A DNA stretch of 64,000 nucleotides from Phycisphaerae bacterium (GCA_035275405.1 DATEMU010000015.1:496001-560000); one strand, 5' to 3'; positions 1 to 8,887 are shown, counted from the first letter of the stretch. A program made the numbers and translations. The notes: a model not told the origin generated them from the letters alone.

Positions 1-1048
1 GGCAGCTTCCCCGCCAGCGCGTCGGCCAGGACATTCGTCGAACGTGCGGAGCGAGTTCGTCATCAGGATTGGACCCGCGGATCGCCAGCTCGCGCAGCAG
101 CCGCGCCCGCCGCGGCCGTCCCCCCACGGGGGGCAGGACCGTCAGAGGCTCGCCGTTGCAGATGAGGCCGACTTTGGTCCCCCGTTCGAGCGCATCGCAG
201 ATCGCCGTCGCGGCGGCGCTGATGGCCAATTCCAGGCGCGTCGCCTGCTCCACGTCACGCGGATCGCAACGCGTATCCACGACGCACCAGATCTGCGCCT
301 CGCGCGTATTGGCCATCTCCCGGATCATGAGTTGGCCGACCTGCGCCGAGCGCCGCCAGTGGATGCGGCGCGGGTTGTCGCCCTCGCGGAATTCCCGCAG
401 ACCGTAAAACTCCTCGTCCCCTTTGGCCCGCGACATCGAGAACCCCCCGCCCGGCGAATCCGCCGTTCGGGACGCCCGAATCACATCACCGCGAAGGCGC
501 CCCAGCGCCGGCAGCACCACCAGATCAGCCTCCGCCGGGAAAACGACCGATTTGTTGAAGATGCCGAAGGGGAAACCCATCGACAGCCGTATCGTCGAGA
601 ACCGGACCCGCCCGCGCCGCCCCGCCACGGCGGGCACGGTGATCACGATCGTCTCTTGCGGTCGCAGGAATGGAATGAAGGTCTCCGGCGAGGCCATCGC
701 GGCGTTTCCCGACAAGGCGTCCATCAATCGGAGTCCCCGGGCGCCATTCCACGCCCGATGATTCGTCAGGCTGTAGCGAATCTCCGTGGGTTGGCCCGCA
801 ATCGCGATGTCCGGAAGAAGCCGACGCACGCTGAGGGCCCGAAGCGTCCGCCAGCCGGAAAAGGCGTTGAGCACCAGCGCGGCCGCGCCCAGGCCCAGGA
901 GCAGCATCAGCAGATTCATGTCCGAATCGATCGCCGCCATGCCGACCAGGATCGTCCCCAGCAGAAACAGCGCGCCGCCGCGGGTCAGTTGAAACCCGTA
1001 GGCCGGTAGTCTTCGGGCGGGCGATGATTTGGAAGACTTGCGCCGCAT
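1..1048 (-). CDS. DUF58 domain protein (partial, C terminus beyond window)
   Basis: The minus-strand frame is open from an ATG at 1048 to the window edge, giving 349 residues with no stop. The N terminus is basic, followed by two hydrophobic segments at about residues 24-62 that look like membrane helices. The diagnostic DUF58 signature sits near residues 207-230: F-Y-G-L-R-E-F, then E-G-D-N-P-R-R-I-H-W. A von Willebrand A-like fold normally follows this motif. The MoxR-type ATPase gene lies just upstream on the same strand, the usual MoxR/DUF58 pairing in which the ATPase is thought to act as a chaperone in assembling membrane or metal-dependent complexes. The partner substrate cannot be told from this window. 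The family call is confident; the function is known only in general terms. Confidence 0.88.
   Translation of the reverse strand, partial: MRRKSSKSSPARRLPAYGFQLTRGGALFLLGTILVGMAAIDSDMNLLMLLLGLGAAALVLNAFSGWRTLRALSVRRLLPDIAIAGQPTEIRYSLTNHRAWNGARGLRLMDALSGNAAMASPETFIPFLRPQETIVITVPAVAGRRGRVRFSTIRLSMGFPFGIFNKSVVFPAEADLVVLPALGRLRGDVIRASRTADSPGGGFSMSRAKGDEEFYGLREFREGDNPRRIHWRRSAQVGQLMIREMANTREAQIWCVVDTRCDPRDVEQATRLELAISAAATAICDALERGTKVGLICNGEPLTVLPPVGGRPRRARLLRELAIRGSNPDDELAPHVRRMSWPTRWRGSC
621..634. repeat. 14-bp palindrome CCCGCCACGGCGGG, copy 1
   Basis: Near-perfect palindrome, lying here inside the DUF58 coding region. Identical 14-mers occur at 7217 and 14479. It looks like a dispersed short genomic repeat of unknown role. 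Confidence 0.5.
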
Positions 1049-1052
1049 GTGT

Positions 1053-1132
1053 GTAGGGCGGGCTCTGCCCGCCGGATTTTACCAGCGCTGGGACCATCCG
1101 CCCCAATTCGCGGCGGGTGGAACCCGCCCTAC
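1053..1132. repeat. Inverted repeat pair between moxR and the DUF58 gene
   Basis: A 21-bp arm at 1053-1073, beginning GTAGGGCGGG, faces a diverged inverted copy at 1112-1132 with 17 of 21 positions matching. Each arm is itself partly palindromic (GGCGGG...CCCGCC). The pair fills the 88-bp gap between the moxR stop and the DUF58 start and could fold as a long hairpin in the transcript. It resembles REP/MITE-like intergenic elements and may attenuate or process the message between the two genes. Confidence 0.55.
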
Positions 1133-1136
1133 GACC

Positions 1137-2099
1137 CTACGAGGGCACCGGGATCTGCTCCAGAATCTCCAACAGAATCTGATCCGGCGAGCGGGCGTGA
1201 CCGTCGCGGAGATACGACTTGCTCACGATCCGATGCGCAAACGCCGACCGGGCAAGCTGCTTGATGTCATCGGGCACGGCGTAGTCGCGCCCCTGAAGCA
1301 GCGCCGAAGCCCGCGCTACCCGCAGCAGCGCCAGCGCCCCGCGCGGCGAGACGCCCACCTCGAACGAATCGTGCCGCCGCGTCGCCTCGACAATATCCTG
1401 CAAATACGCCATCAACGGGTCATCCACCCGTACCGAGTCGGTCAGCTCCTGCAACTGTACGATGTCCGCCGCCTCCATGACCGGCCGCAACGCCTCCAGC
1501 GGCGCCCGATCCGGTTGCTGCATGAGAATCTGCCGCTCGTCCTCCCGCGACGGGTAGCCGATCCGAATCCGCAAAATGAACCGGTCCAGCTGGTTCTCGG
1601 GCAGGAAATAGGTCCCCTCGAACTCAAACGGGTTCTGCGTGGCGATGACCATGAAAGGCTGATCGAGCGGGACGGCCTTCCCGTCCACGCTGACCTGGTT
1701 CTCGTTCATCACTTCGAGCAGGGCCGACTGCGTCCGCGGCGTCGTGCGGTTGATCTCGTCGGCCAGGACGATGTTCGCAAAGATCGGCCCCCGTTTGTGG
1801 TCGAACATCCCGGTCGTCTCGTTGTAGATGCTGACGCCAAGGATGTCCGAGGGCAGCAGGTCGGGGGTGAGCTGAATCCGCGAAAAGCCGCAGTCGATGC
1901 TCTTGGCCACCGCCCGCGCCAGGACGGTCTTGCCGACGCCCGGAACATCCTCGATGAGCACGTGCCCGCGGGCGAGCAGGCCGATGAGAACCTGCGAGAT
2001 GGCCTCGGTCTTGCCGATGAAGACGGATTCGATATTGGCGCGAAGCTGCCCCAGCTTTTCAAACAATCCCTCGCGCTCGACGCTCATGGCCATGGTCAT
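1137..2099 (-). CDS. moxR: MoxR-family AAA+ ATPase
   Basis: About 320 residues, the normal MoxR length. The Walker A motif reads GVGKTVLA near residue 52. A Walker B motif (LADEINRT) and the MoxR signature ATQNPFEFEGTY follow. The C-terminal part is the AAA lid domain. I prefer the ATG at 2099: it starts a typical N terminus (MSVERE, FEKLGQ) and is preceded by a purine-rich GGGAG. A longer reading from 2186 would only add low-complexity residues encoded by an upstream repeat. The gene precedes the DUF58 gene on the same strand, with a repeat-filled gap of 88 bp. MoxR proteins are ATP-driven chaperones that act with DUF58/VWA proteins; the target here is unknown. Confidence 0.93.
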   Translation of the reverse strand: MTMAMSVEREGLFEKLGQLRANIESVFIGKTEAISQVLIGLLARGHVLIEDVPGVGKTVLARAVAKSIDCGFSRIQLTPDLLPSDILGVSIYNETTGMFDHKRGPIFANIVLADEINRTTPRTQSALLEVMNENQVSVDGKAVPLDQPFMVIATQNPFEFEGTYFLPENQLDRFILRIRIGYPSREDERQILMQQPDRAPLEALRPVMEAADIVQLQELTDSVRVDDPLMAYLQDIVEATRRHDSFEVGVSPRGALALLRVARASALLQGRDYAVPDDIKQLARSAFAHRIVSKSYLRDGHARSPDQILLEILEQIPVPS

Positions 2100-2105
2100 T
2101 GCAAA

Positions 2106-2142
2106 CTCCCTCTCCCTCTCAGGAGAGGGTGGGGGTGAGGGT
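2106..2142. repeat. Purine/pyrimidine-rich inverted repeat upstream of moxR
   Basis: CCCTCTC at 2114-2120 faces GAGAGGG at 2123-2129, within a run of CT-rich then GGGTGAGGG sequence. Similar text is a common dispersed repeat in high-GC genomes. It overlaps the moxR ribosome-binding region, so it could influence translation. Confidence 0.35.
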
Positions 2143-2186
2143 TCGAACACCTTGTGGCCCGGCCTATCAGCCTGTGGCTCCATCAC

Positions 2187-2472
2187 TTACCTTCGGCCAC
2201 CCTCCGGCTAGCCCGCCTCCCCATTATAGAACGTTATCGGAAAACTCACAGCACGCGGCGGTTGGGAAACTGCGACATTTCGCAAGCGTTTCCCCCACAT
2301 TGAGAACACACGAAATCACCGATCAAAATCCCAGATACTCCTCGAGGCTCGCTAGGTGGATTCATGGACATCAGTGATACAATTTTCGTCGTAATCGGCG
2401 ATTAGATACGAAGTGAGAGAGTCTAAAATGCTACTGAAATCGGTGGGTCGAAAGTGACGTTTCGAACGGCCC
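2187..2472. other. Intergenic, no gene recognised
   Basis: About 285 bp upstream of moxR and downstream of the permease gene, more AT-rich than its flanks. It presumably holds the moxR promoter. I could not identify convincing -35/-10 boxes or a terminator. Confidence 0.4.
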
Positions 2473-4185
2473 TCAAAACTCCTCCCGGGAAAACCGCCGC
2501 AACCCCAGCCGCATCGCCGCCGTGCCGGTCGCCAAGCCCACCAGCATCACGAGGGCGAAGAGCGCGATCGACGGGCCGTCGAGCCGCGTGAGGTCTTCGT
2601 TCTGCACCATGCGGTAACAGATCGCCCCGACTAGGCCGATCGAGATCGTGACTAGGCCGACGGAGCCGATAAGGTTGACCGTCCCGCCCAAGCCCGACGC
2701 GATCCGCCCCGCGCTGGCCTCGCGATAGCTCGGCAGTCGCGCACCCAGTCCGACGGCCAGACCGCACAGCCCCACACAGGCCGTCAGCGTCGAGCCTGCC
2801 TGAACCAGGGCCAGGGCCATGGGCAGATGCAGTGCGCGGATGGACAGCAGCGTGACCGTGAGCGCCGCCAAGGCCGTGATCGTCAGGGCATAAACGAACT
2901 TGGCCCACATGACCGAGCGCCGCGGAAGCGGCCACAGGCCGACGAGCCACATCTGCCGCCCCTCCAGCGAGATCATGGGGAAGACGAAGCGGCTGGTGAA
3001 GGTCGACAGGATCAGCGTGACCGCTCCGCAATTGAGGAAGCAGATGAGCGCCTGCCACTGAACGCTGAAGCCCTCGGGACGGGTTCGTGGCAGATAGACG
3101 AGATAGAGGCCGAGCAGCCCGAAGAGGATGGCCAGCTGCGACCACTGCACCGGATCGCGGAGGAAATTGCGGACATCCTTGAGGACAAGGAGGCGCATCC
3201 GATGCGGCAGATAAAAGAACAATAGGTCCGTCAGGGCCTGCGTCAGATGGCCCTGGGGGGCCCGCTGCTTCTCCTGTGCCGAGTGCGCCGAGGCGTACGC
3301 GGGAATCAGCTTGCTGCCGACGATGGTGACCGCCGCCCAACTCATGAACAGGCCGGTCGAGAGCGTGACCGCGAGGTAGAACGAGGCGTCGGCGGGCTTG
3401 CCTTCCATGGCGAAGCGGATGACGTTGGTGACCCAGGTCGATGGTAAGAGCGCGGCCTTGAGGTACTGCATCTCGGAGAGGAAGCCTTGCAGCCATTGGT
3501 TGGAGTCTCCTGTCGAGAGGCTCCAGAGTCTTCCCCACCAGAGGATCAACACTCCGAGCGCGACGGCGGAGGCGTAAAAGAGCGTCCGCTTGGCCAGGCG
3601 CGGCAGCCACAGGGCGACGCCCAGCGCGACAATCAATCCCAGCGCGCCGGGAATGGGCACGAAGGCGAGAAACGAGGCGATGAAGATGATGTAAAAATTC
3701 CAATCCAACCCCTGCACGCGGCCGATGGCCAGCATGAGCGGAAGGCCGAGCAGGACGAGCGACCAACTGGAGAAGAAGAGGGCCTCGGCGTACATGATGG
3801 CGACAATATGCCGCGGCGAACTCGGCGTGGTCAGGAGAAACGACGGCTCGGCGCGGCCGAAGAGACCGGCATAGGCGAGCACTGCGCCGGAGAACGTCAG
3901 CAGAAACGTCATGGCCATCACGAAGACGTGAAAGACCATGGGGATGGCGATGATGGACTGCTGTTCGAACCGGCGGAGATAAGTGAAGACGAAATCGAAG
4001 ACGCCATAGAGGGCGATCCAGATGATCCCGATGAAAAGCAGGATCAGGATCAGCCGCAGCGGCGACTGGTCGGCAAGCTGGCGCATTCGATTGCGCAGGA
4101 GCCTCAGGCGCAGGCGGATCAGGACCGCAAGCGAGCTGGTGTCTCCTGCGGCAGAGAGCGTGGAGGATAGTGTCAGGGGCGTCAT
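2473..4185 (-). CDS. ABC-2 type exporter permease
   Basis: 570 residues with roughly a dozen hydrophobic segments, among them clear helices at about residues 44-70, 80-105 and 135-155 and further pairs to the C terminus. This matches ABC exporter permeases of the large ABC-2 superfamily. The start codon overlaps the stop of the upstream ATPase gene (TAATG), so the two genes are translationally coupled and almost certainly form one transporter. A basic cytoplasmic stretch (RLRLRLLRNRMR) precedes the first helix, a common topology signal. The substrate is unknown; pairs like this are widespread uncharacterised exporters in planctomycetes. Confidence 0.8.
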   Translation of the reverse strand: MTPLTLSSTLSAAGDTSSLAVLIRLRLRLLRNRMRQLADQSPLRLILILLFIGIIWIALYGVFDFVFTYLRRFEQQSIIAIPMVFHVFVMAMTFLLTFSGAVLAYAGLFGRAEPSFLLTTPSSPRHIVAIMYAEALFFSSWSLVLLGLPLMLAIGRVQGLDWNFYIIFIASFLAFVPIPGALGLIVALGVALWLPRLAKRTLFYASAVALGVLILWWGRLWSLSTGDSNQWLQGFLSEMQYLKAALLPSTWVTNVIRFAMEGKPADASFYLAVTLSTGLFMSWAAVTIVGSKLIPAYASAHSAQEKQRAPQGHLTQALTDLLFFYLPHRMRLLVLKDVRNFLRDPVQWSQLAILFGLLGLYLVYLPRTRPEGFSVQWQALICFLNCGAVTLILSTFTSRFVFPMISLEGRQMWLVGLWPLPRRSVMWAKFVYALTITALAALTVTLLSIRALHLPMALALVQAGSTLTACVGLCGLAVGLGARLPSYREASAGRIASGLGGTVNLIGSVGLVTISIGLVGAICYRMVQNEDLTRLDGPSIALFALVMLVGLATGTAAMRLGLRRFSREEF

Positions 4186-4925
4186 TACGCGGCCTCGGCT
4201 TCGGACGACTGCGTCAGTTCGAGGAAGATATCTTCGAGGCGATATTCCTGTGCGGCGCGGGCCTTTAATTCGGCCAGCGTGCCGCAGGCAACAATGCGCC
4301 CGTGATGGATAATCCCGATCCGATCGGCGATCGATTCGGCGATGTCAAGCGTATGGGTGGACATGAAGACGGTGTGCCCCGACTTGGCCCGTTCCTGGAA
4401 CAGTTCCTTGACCGTCCGGACCGTTCGCGGATCGAGTCCGATCATGGGCTCGTCGACGACGAGGACTTCCGGCTCGTGCAGGAGGGCCGCCGCCAGGACG
4501 ACGCGCTGCTTCATCCCGTGCGAATAGGTTTCGGCGAGTTCGTCGGCGAACGAGGTCACCTGCAACCGGTCCATGTACCTTCGGCCTCGCACCTCCACCG
4601 TCGGCGCATCGAGGCCGTACATCTGGCCGACGAATTCGAGGAACTCGCGGGCCGAGAGCTTGTCGTAGAGAAATGGCTGGTCCGGCACATACGCCAGCTT
4701 CGCCTTCGCCGCCTGCGCGTCGGTGGACATGCGATGGCCGCAGACCTCGATATTCCCGGCGTCCGGCGACAAAAGCCCGGTCAGCATCTTGATCGTCGTC
4801 GTCTTGCCCGCACCGTTGGGGCCCAGAAAGGCAAAAACCTCGCCCGGCTCGACGACAAGGCTCACGCCGTCCACGGCCCGCAGCCGACCGAAGCACTTCG
4901 TCACGTTGTCGATGTGAATGGACAT
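4185..4925 (-). CDS. ABC transporter ATP-binding protein
   Basis: 246 residues with all hallmarks of an ABC ATPase: Walker A GPNGAGKTTT near residue 34, a Q-loop region, a signature-like S-H-G-M-K-Q segment (variant of LSGGQ), Walker B VLVVDEPMIGLDP and the switch histidine in STHTLD. The YSHGMKQR form is common in ABC-2 and CcmA-type exporters. The stop overlaps the start of the permease gene by one base. The gene therefore powers the adjacent exporter. No substrate-binding protein is present, consistent with export rather than import. Confidence 0.92.
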   Translation of the reverse strand: MSIHIDNVTKCFGRLRAVDGVSLVVEPGEVFAFLGPNGAGKTTTIKMLTGLLSPDAGNIEVCGHRMSTDAQAAKAKLAYVPDQPFLYDKLSAREFLEFVGQMYGLDAPTVEVRGRRYMDRLQVTSFADELAETYSHGMKQRVVLAAALLHEPEVLVVDEPMIGLDPRTVRTVKELFQERAKSGHTVFMSTHTLDIAESIADRIGIIHHGRIVACGTLAELKARAAQEYRLEDIFLELTQSSEAEAA

Positions 4926-4958
4926 TCTGCTGCCGTCACCCCGCGGACAAAGCCCGCT

Positions 4959-5867
4959 CTAGTCCGCGCCCATTTCCAAAATCGCCTCGCCCGCCGAGAC
5001 ATCGCTCCGTCGGAATGAGGCCGACGCCGCGTTGTGCGCCGCCCGGTCATACGGCTCGTCAGTCAAGACCATCTTGCCCAGCAGCGGCACGGCGAGTTCC
5101 TGACGCAGGACCTTGCCCGCACCGTCCGCCCACGCCACGGTCCCCGCCGACTCGATACGGAAACACTCCAACATGCCGCCCTGATGTCGAATCCGCTCCC
5201 GCCCCACCACGCGAACCAATTGCTCTTGAAAAGGAAACGAGTCGCCCTTGAGCATCGCCAACGGGTCGAGCAGCCGGATCCGCCACGTCTGACCGACGTG
5301 GAGATTCGGCAAATGCGTAAACGGCCGCAACGACTCGGACAGCCGGTCGTACATCCGCCCGTCCAGAAGCAGGCTCGTCCGCGATTCGCCGATCCGCACG
5401 ATGCACGAAAAGTCGTGGACATACCGCTCGGCGGCCACCTCGATCGGCATCCCCGCGCCGTGCAGGGTGATCTTGAACATGTTGAGCGCCCCGTCCCGCT
5501 CGTAAGTCATGTCCGTCTGGATCGCGAGCCGGTTTAGACCGCGGAACAAGCCCGTGATCCGCCCCAGTTCCAGGACCGTGAGGCTCTCCACAGTGGTGAG
5601 TTGCGGACCGTTGGTCGCCGTCACCCATGCCGTTCCAATCTGTTTGCCCACGCCGTTGGCGAGGCGGCATTGATAGCGGCCAGAGGGAGCGCCCTGCGAC
5701 GGAGGGTCCTGGGCGGTCCAGAAGGGCACGACATCCCGCTGCACCAGGGCGGCCATGCAGGCCAGCCAGACGGTTGCGAGGATGATGCCGAGGATTCGAT
5801 TCACAGTGAGGCGACCTAAGTTTGTCCGCAAAGCCGAGCCGTCCGAGGCGTTGGGACCCGCGTTCAT
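4959..5867 (-). CDS. Membrane-anchored hypothetical protein
   Basis: I do not recognise the family. From the ATG at 5867 the product is about 302 residues; a GTG at 5804 is an alternative that starts just before the single hydrophobic helix (NRILGIILATVWLACMAALV). The remainder is soluble and beta-rich, without cysteine pairs or catalytic motifs I can name. The topology suggests one N-terminal anchor with a periplasmic domain. The gene lies 33 bp upstream of the ABC ATPase on the same strand, so it is probably co-transcribed and could be an accessory factor of that exporter. That link is inference from position only. Confidence 0.6.
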   Translation of the reverse strand: MNAGPNASDGSALRTNLGRLTVNRILGIILATVWLACMAALVQRDVVPFWTAQDPPSQGAPSGRYQCRLANGVGKQIGTAWVTATNGPQLTTVESLTVLELGRITGLFRGLNRLAIQTDMTYERDGALNMFKITLHGAGMPIEVAAERYVHDFSCIVRIGESRTSLLLDGRMYDRLSESLRPFTHLPNLHVGQTWRIRLLDPLAMLKGDSFPFQEQLVRVVGRERIRHQGGMLECFRIESAGTVAWADGAGKVLRQELAVPLLGKMVLTDEPYDRAAHNAASASFRRSDVSAGEAILEMGAD

Positions 5868-6080
5868 GCGTCTTGCGGCGGTCCTGTCGCAGATCCGCCG
5901 CGGCGGGAGGCTGGAGGCTGTCAATTTTAGGGAGCCCCACGACGGGCGGTCAAACCGACTTTATCGGCTGCCCGCCACGGGGTGATCATCGCCGCCCTTA
6001 TTCCCGCACCTTCATAATTTCCGCCCCCGGTTCCCTATTGGTCTTTACACTCACTCTAAGATGCCGGACAACTTCGAACC

Positions 6081-6776
6081 ATGCGGATCAATACCCGGTG
6101 GAAGCGCTTCTTCCTTATCGGCATGGCGGTCATGCTTGCCCTGCTTTCCGTGACCGGCTTTGCGCTGCTTCGCACGCCCGGGTGGTATGCCCCGCCGACG
6201 ATTGCCGTTAAAGATCGCCAGCGCGTCCGTAATAATCTCGTCGCCGCCGAGCAGGCCATGACGGAAAACCTGCTTAACTCGCCCGGCCCTTTCACTTACC
6301 ACCTTTATCAGGACGACGTGAATCGCTGGATTGCGATGCGGCGGGAGATCTATCCGTTGATCGACGAATTGGCGCCGCCGCAACTCGCCGACCCCTTCGT
6401 TTTTTTCGACGAAGAAGGCGTCAGGCTGGCGGGCCGCTATCAGACCGGACCGCTCGATGTCGTGCTGTCGATCGATTTTGGAATTCGCATGGATGGACAG
6501 GACATCGTCTTATCCGCACGCAGCATCCGCTGCGGCTCCGTGAGTGTATCGCTCGATTTCGAGGGGCTGGGGCTGGACGCCCCCATTCACCGCGAGCGCG
6601 AGCAGACATGGCCCGGAAGCCCGGCGATGTCGGGTGATCTGGTGAAAGGGCTGCGCATTGACTCGACGGCCTGGTGGAAGAACGGCGGGATGGAGTACCG
6701 CGTTCGAGACATCTCATTGCGATCTGGTCAAATCGACGTGGAGATCGAGCCGCTGGGCCAGCATCACAAGAAGTGA
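6081..6776 (+). CDS. Membrane-anchored hypothetical protein
   Basis: 231 residues. A basic N terminus (MRINTRWKR) and one helix at about residues 10-30 (FLIGMAVMLALLSVTGFALL) precede a soluble domain with no motif I can name. It is transcribed divergently from the 4959-5867 gene, with about 210 bp between starts that probably contain both promoters. Both genes share the layout of one N-terminal anchor plus a beta-rich exported domain, but I see no sequence similarity between them. Function unknown. Confidence 0.6.
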   Translation: MRINTRWKRFFLIGMAVMLALLSVTGFALLRTPGWYAPPTIAVKDRQRVRNNLVAAEQAMTENLLNSPGPFTYHLYQDDVNRWIAMRREIYPLIDELAPPQLADPFVFFDEEGVRLAGRYQTGPLDVVLSIDFGIRMDGQDIVLSARSIRCGSVSVSLDFEGLGLDAPIHREREQTWPGSPAMSGDLVKGLRIDSTAWWKNGGMEYRVRDISLRSGQIDVEIEPLGQHHKK

Positions 6777-6783
6777 TTAGTGG

Positions 6784-7224
6784 TCAGTGAGCGTAAGGAT
6801 TGAGTCGCCATACATCTCCCTCGTTCCGCGAAAGTTCGTAGAGACCATTCAGTTTCCACCCATGAAATGCGACCGTCCAGACATCGCCGGATTGGTTCAA
6901 GATCTCGCAATGACCGCGATCGTGCCGGCGGACCTCGCCGCGACCCCCCGAAATCGGCCCCTCGTAATCCAAGTAGGCCCGCCGATGATCCCCGATCTGC
7001 CGGCAGAAGATAGGCGACTCCCCCGCGGACTCCGGAGGCCCCGAACATTTCCAGGTCGCCAAGGCCGCGCCGGTGTCGATCATCAAGTCGTAATGAACCC
7101 CTTCACGGTCCTCGTGGCGTAGCACGACAAATTCGGTTGTCGTCGGGTCAGTGGGCAAGTATTCCTCGGTCTGCCGTAGCCCGTTGCGTGCGACCTGGGC
7201 GTTTCGTCGTCCCCCACCCGCCAC
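6784..7224 (-). CDS. Stand-alone LigD-type 3'-phosphoesterase domain protein
   Basis: About 146 residues matching the phosphoesterase (PE) domain found at the N terminus of bacterial NHEJ ligase LigD. Visible landmarks are FVVLRHED, then HYDLMID, then YEGPI and a terminal FHGWKLNGLYEL. In the LigD domain the metal-binding set is H...H-x-D-x-R plus a later histidine. Here the histidines and aspartate are present but the arginine position is methionine (HYDLM). There is no ligase or polymerase domain and no Ku gene nearby. The start is uncertain: the GTG at 7224 overlaps a dispersed palindrome. Probable role: trimming 3'-phosphate or ribonucleotide ends. Activity is unproven. Confidence 0.7.
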   Translation of the reverse strand: MAGGGRRNAQVARNGLRQTEEYLPTDPTTTEFVVLRHEDREGVHYDLMIDTGAALATWKCSGPPESAGESPIFCRQIGDHRRAYLDYEGPISGGRGEVRRHDRGHCEILNQSGDVWTVAFHGWKLNGLYELSRNEGDVWRLNPYAH

Positions 7225-7230
7225 GGCGGG
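7217..7230. repeat. 14-bp palindrome CCCGCCACGGCGGG, copy 2
   Basis: Exact copy of the palindrome at 621-634, here at the 5' end of the phosphoesterase gene, where it includes the putative GTG start. Confidence 0.5.
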
Positions 7231-7344
7231 TAAACTGCGGGCGGGACGCTACAGGTCTCGCTTGCATCGTCGGGGCGCGATCGGTAGCATCATACCCTCG
7301 GTGTTGAGTTCCATGCCGTCGGGGTGAAAGGCCGATCTATTACT

Positions 7345-8046
7345 ATGCGTCGCAAATTCGCGCTATCCCTGGGACTAATCGGCTTGGTCAGCGCCGTCCT
7401 GTCTTCCGGTTGCGGCAAGCCGCAGGCCGGGTTCGATGAGATCATGCAGGAAGGTGTCGCCGAATACGAGGCCCAGAATTATCGGGAAGCCCTCGGCGTC
7501 TTCAAGCACGCCCAGGAAGTGGATCGGGAGCGACCCGAACCGTCCTACTACACCGGCCTGTGCTATCTGGGCATGGCGGATCGGCAATTCAAGGACGACA
7601 ATCTGCCCGCGGCACTCCGCCAATGCGACGCCGCCATCGGCGCGTTCGACGCCTCCGTCGGGGCTTTCCCCGGCTACAGCCAGGCCGTCCAGGCCAAGGC
7701 CGACGCCCTGAAACTCAAGGGTAAGCACGCCGCCGCACTGGATATCGCCAATTGGGCCGCTCGTAACTGCGGACCCCAGGCCAAAATGCTCATCCTCAAG
7801 GGCCGCCAGTATGCCCAAGCCGGCGATCTCGATGAGGCGCAACTGGCCTTCAAGCAGGCCACGACTGTCGAACCCCACAACGCCGCCGCGCAGGCCGAGC
7901 TGGGCCTCTTCTTCATGCGCTGCGGGAACGACGCCGAGGCCGTCAAGAGCCTCCAAAAGGCGTACGAACTCGATCCCGGCGCCCCTGGCGTCGTGGCCGC
8001 GCTCGCCCGGCTGGGTGCGTCACCCGACCGCTTGCCGAGAAGCTAG
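7345..8046 (+). CDS. TPR-repeat lipoprotein
   Basis: 233 residues from the ATG at 7345. The N terminus is a lipoprotein signal: MRRKFALSL, a hydrophobic stretch, then SSGC with the lipidated cysteine at residue 23. Helical tetratricopeptide repeats follow, with typical A-L/Y-G-L-A-P spacing (YREALGVFKHAQEVD; DLDEAQLAFKQA; DAEAVKSLQKAYELDP). It is probably an outer- or inner-membrane-tethered scaffold. The gene ends about 90 bp before the AMMECR1 gene in the same direction and may share its transcript. No partner can be named. Confidence 0.82.
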   Translation: MRRKFALSLGLIGLVSAVLSSGCGKPQAGFDEIMQEGVAEYEAQNYREALGVFKHAQEVDRERPEPSYYTGLCYLGMADRQFKDDNLPAALRQCDAAIGAFDASVGAFPGYSQAVQAKADALKLKGKHAAALDIANWAARNCGPQAKMLILKGRQYAQAGDLDEAQLAFKQATTVEPHNAAAQAELGLFFMRCGNDAEAVKSLQKAYELDPGAPGVVAALARLGASPDRLPRS

Positions 8047-8135
8047 CATCGGCCGGGCGGTTCGCCATCGCGCTCTCGACTATGATCCGTTAATCGAATT
8101 GAATCTCCTCACGTCCGGTTCGTGAGGATTCGCGC

Positions 8136-8687
8136 ATGCCTCCATTGAATGAAACCCTTCGTCGCCAACTCCTGGCGGCTGCCCGGTCCGCCATAGCCGG
8201 CCTATTGACCGGAACACCCGAAAGCGCGTCGGTCGAGTTACCGCCCGATCTGCCCGGCAGCGGCGTTTTCGTTACGCTTCGCAAATTCGGCAGCCTCCGC
8301 GGCTGCATCGGAACGTTCCTTCCTCATGGGAGCTTGCTGGAAACTCTTCGGAGCATTGCAATCTCCGCGGCGCGGGACCCCCGCTTTGTCCAGATGCCTA
8401 TCAGCGCAAACGAACTGAAGGACATCACCATCGAAATCTCCATCCTCTCGCCGCTTGCCCCCATCGCCGATCCGCTCGCGCTGGAGGTCGGCGTTCATGG
8501 AATCTACGTCCGCCGCGGCCATCAAAGCGGATGTTTCCTGCCCGATGTCGCGACCGAGCGCGGCTGGACCGCCCAGGCCTTCCTGGCGAACTGCTGCGAG
8601 CAAAAGGCCGGACTGGACCCCAACGCCTGGCGCAGTCCGGGTACGGAGGTCTTTGTCTTCACCGTTCAGAAGTTCTGCGACAGCTAA
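8136..8687 (+). CDS. amrA: AMMECR1-domain protein (AmmeMemoRadiSam system protein A)
   Basis: 183 residues, the full length of the AMMECR1 family. The hallmark RGCIG motif sits in SLRGCIGTFLP near residue 51, followed by SAARDPRF and the EISILSPL strand, all typical of the family. These proteins often co-occur with a Memo-like dioxygenase and a radical SAM enzyme. Neither partner is visible here, so the gene stands apart from the usual cluster. The biochemical role of the family is still poorly defined. The start ATG follows a GTGAGGA purine run. Confidence 0.9.
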   Translation: MPPLNETLRRQLLAAARSAIAGLLTGTPESASVELPPDLPGSGVFVTLRKFGSLRGCIGTFLPHGSLLETLRSIAISAARDPRFVQMPISANELKDITIEISILSPLAPIADPLALEVGVHGIYVRRGHQSGCFLPDVATERGWTAQAFLANCCEQKAGLDPNAWRSPGTEVFVFTVQKFCDS

Positions 8688-8742
8688 GCCCCGCTTGCCG
8701 CCCAAATGGATTTCTTCTACGATGGGGACCGCAGGAACTCCC

Positions 8743-8772
8743 CGTTTTTTAGCCTTGGGGGGGTAAAAAACG
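8743..8772. terminator. Probable bidirectional terminator after amrA
   Basis: CGTTTTTTA at 8743-8751 faces TAAAAAACG at 8764-8772 around a 12-base loop that includes seven G. The stem is AT-rich and unusual for a classical terminator, but its T and A runs could serve transcripts from either side. It lies about 55 bp after the amrA stop. Confidence 0.45.
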
Positions 8773-8887
8773 ACGGTCCAACGTCTTTGGCACGCAAATT
8801 GCTAGTGGTCAGCGAGACGGGAGGATCGACGAGCGCCGCAGACGGAGCGCCTTCCCGATAGGTATTTTCTGCACAAGGAGCCTTTCA

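Noticed and set aside
44..2138. Long plus-strand frames opposite the DUF58 and moxR genes
   Set aside because: High-GC antisense shadows: Arg/Pro-rich, no motifs, while the minus strand encodes clear DUF58 and MoxR domains.
8788..8887. Riboswitch upstream of gdhA
   Set aside because: No recognisable glutamine or other aptamer core; only an ordinary ribosome-binding site.
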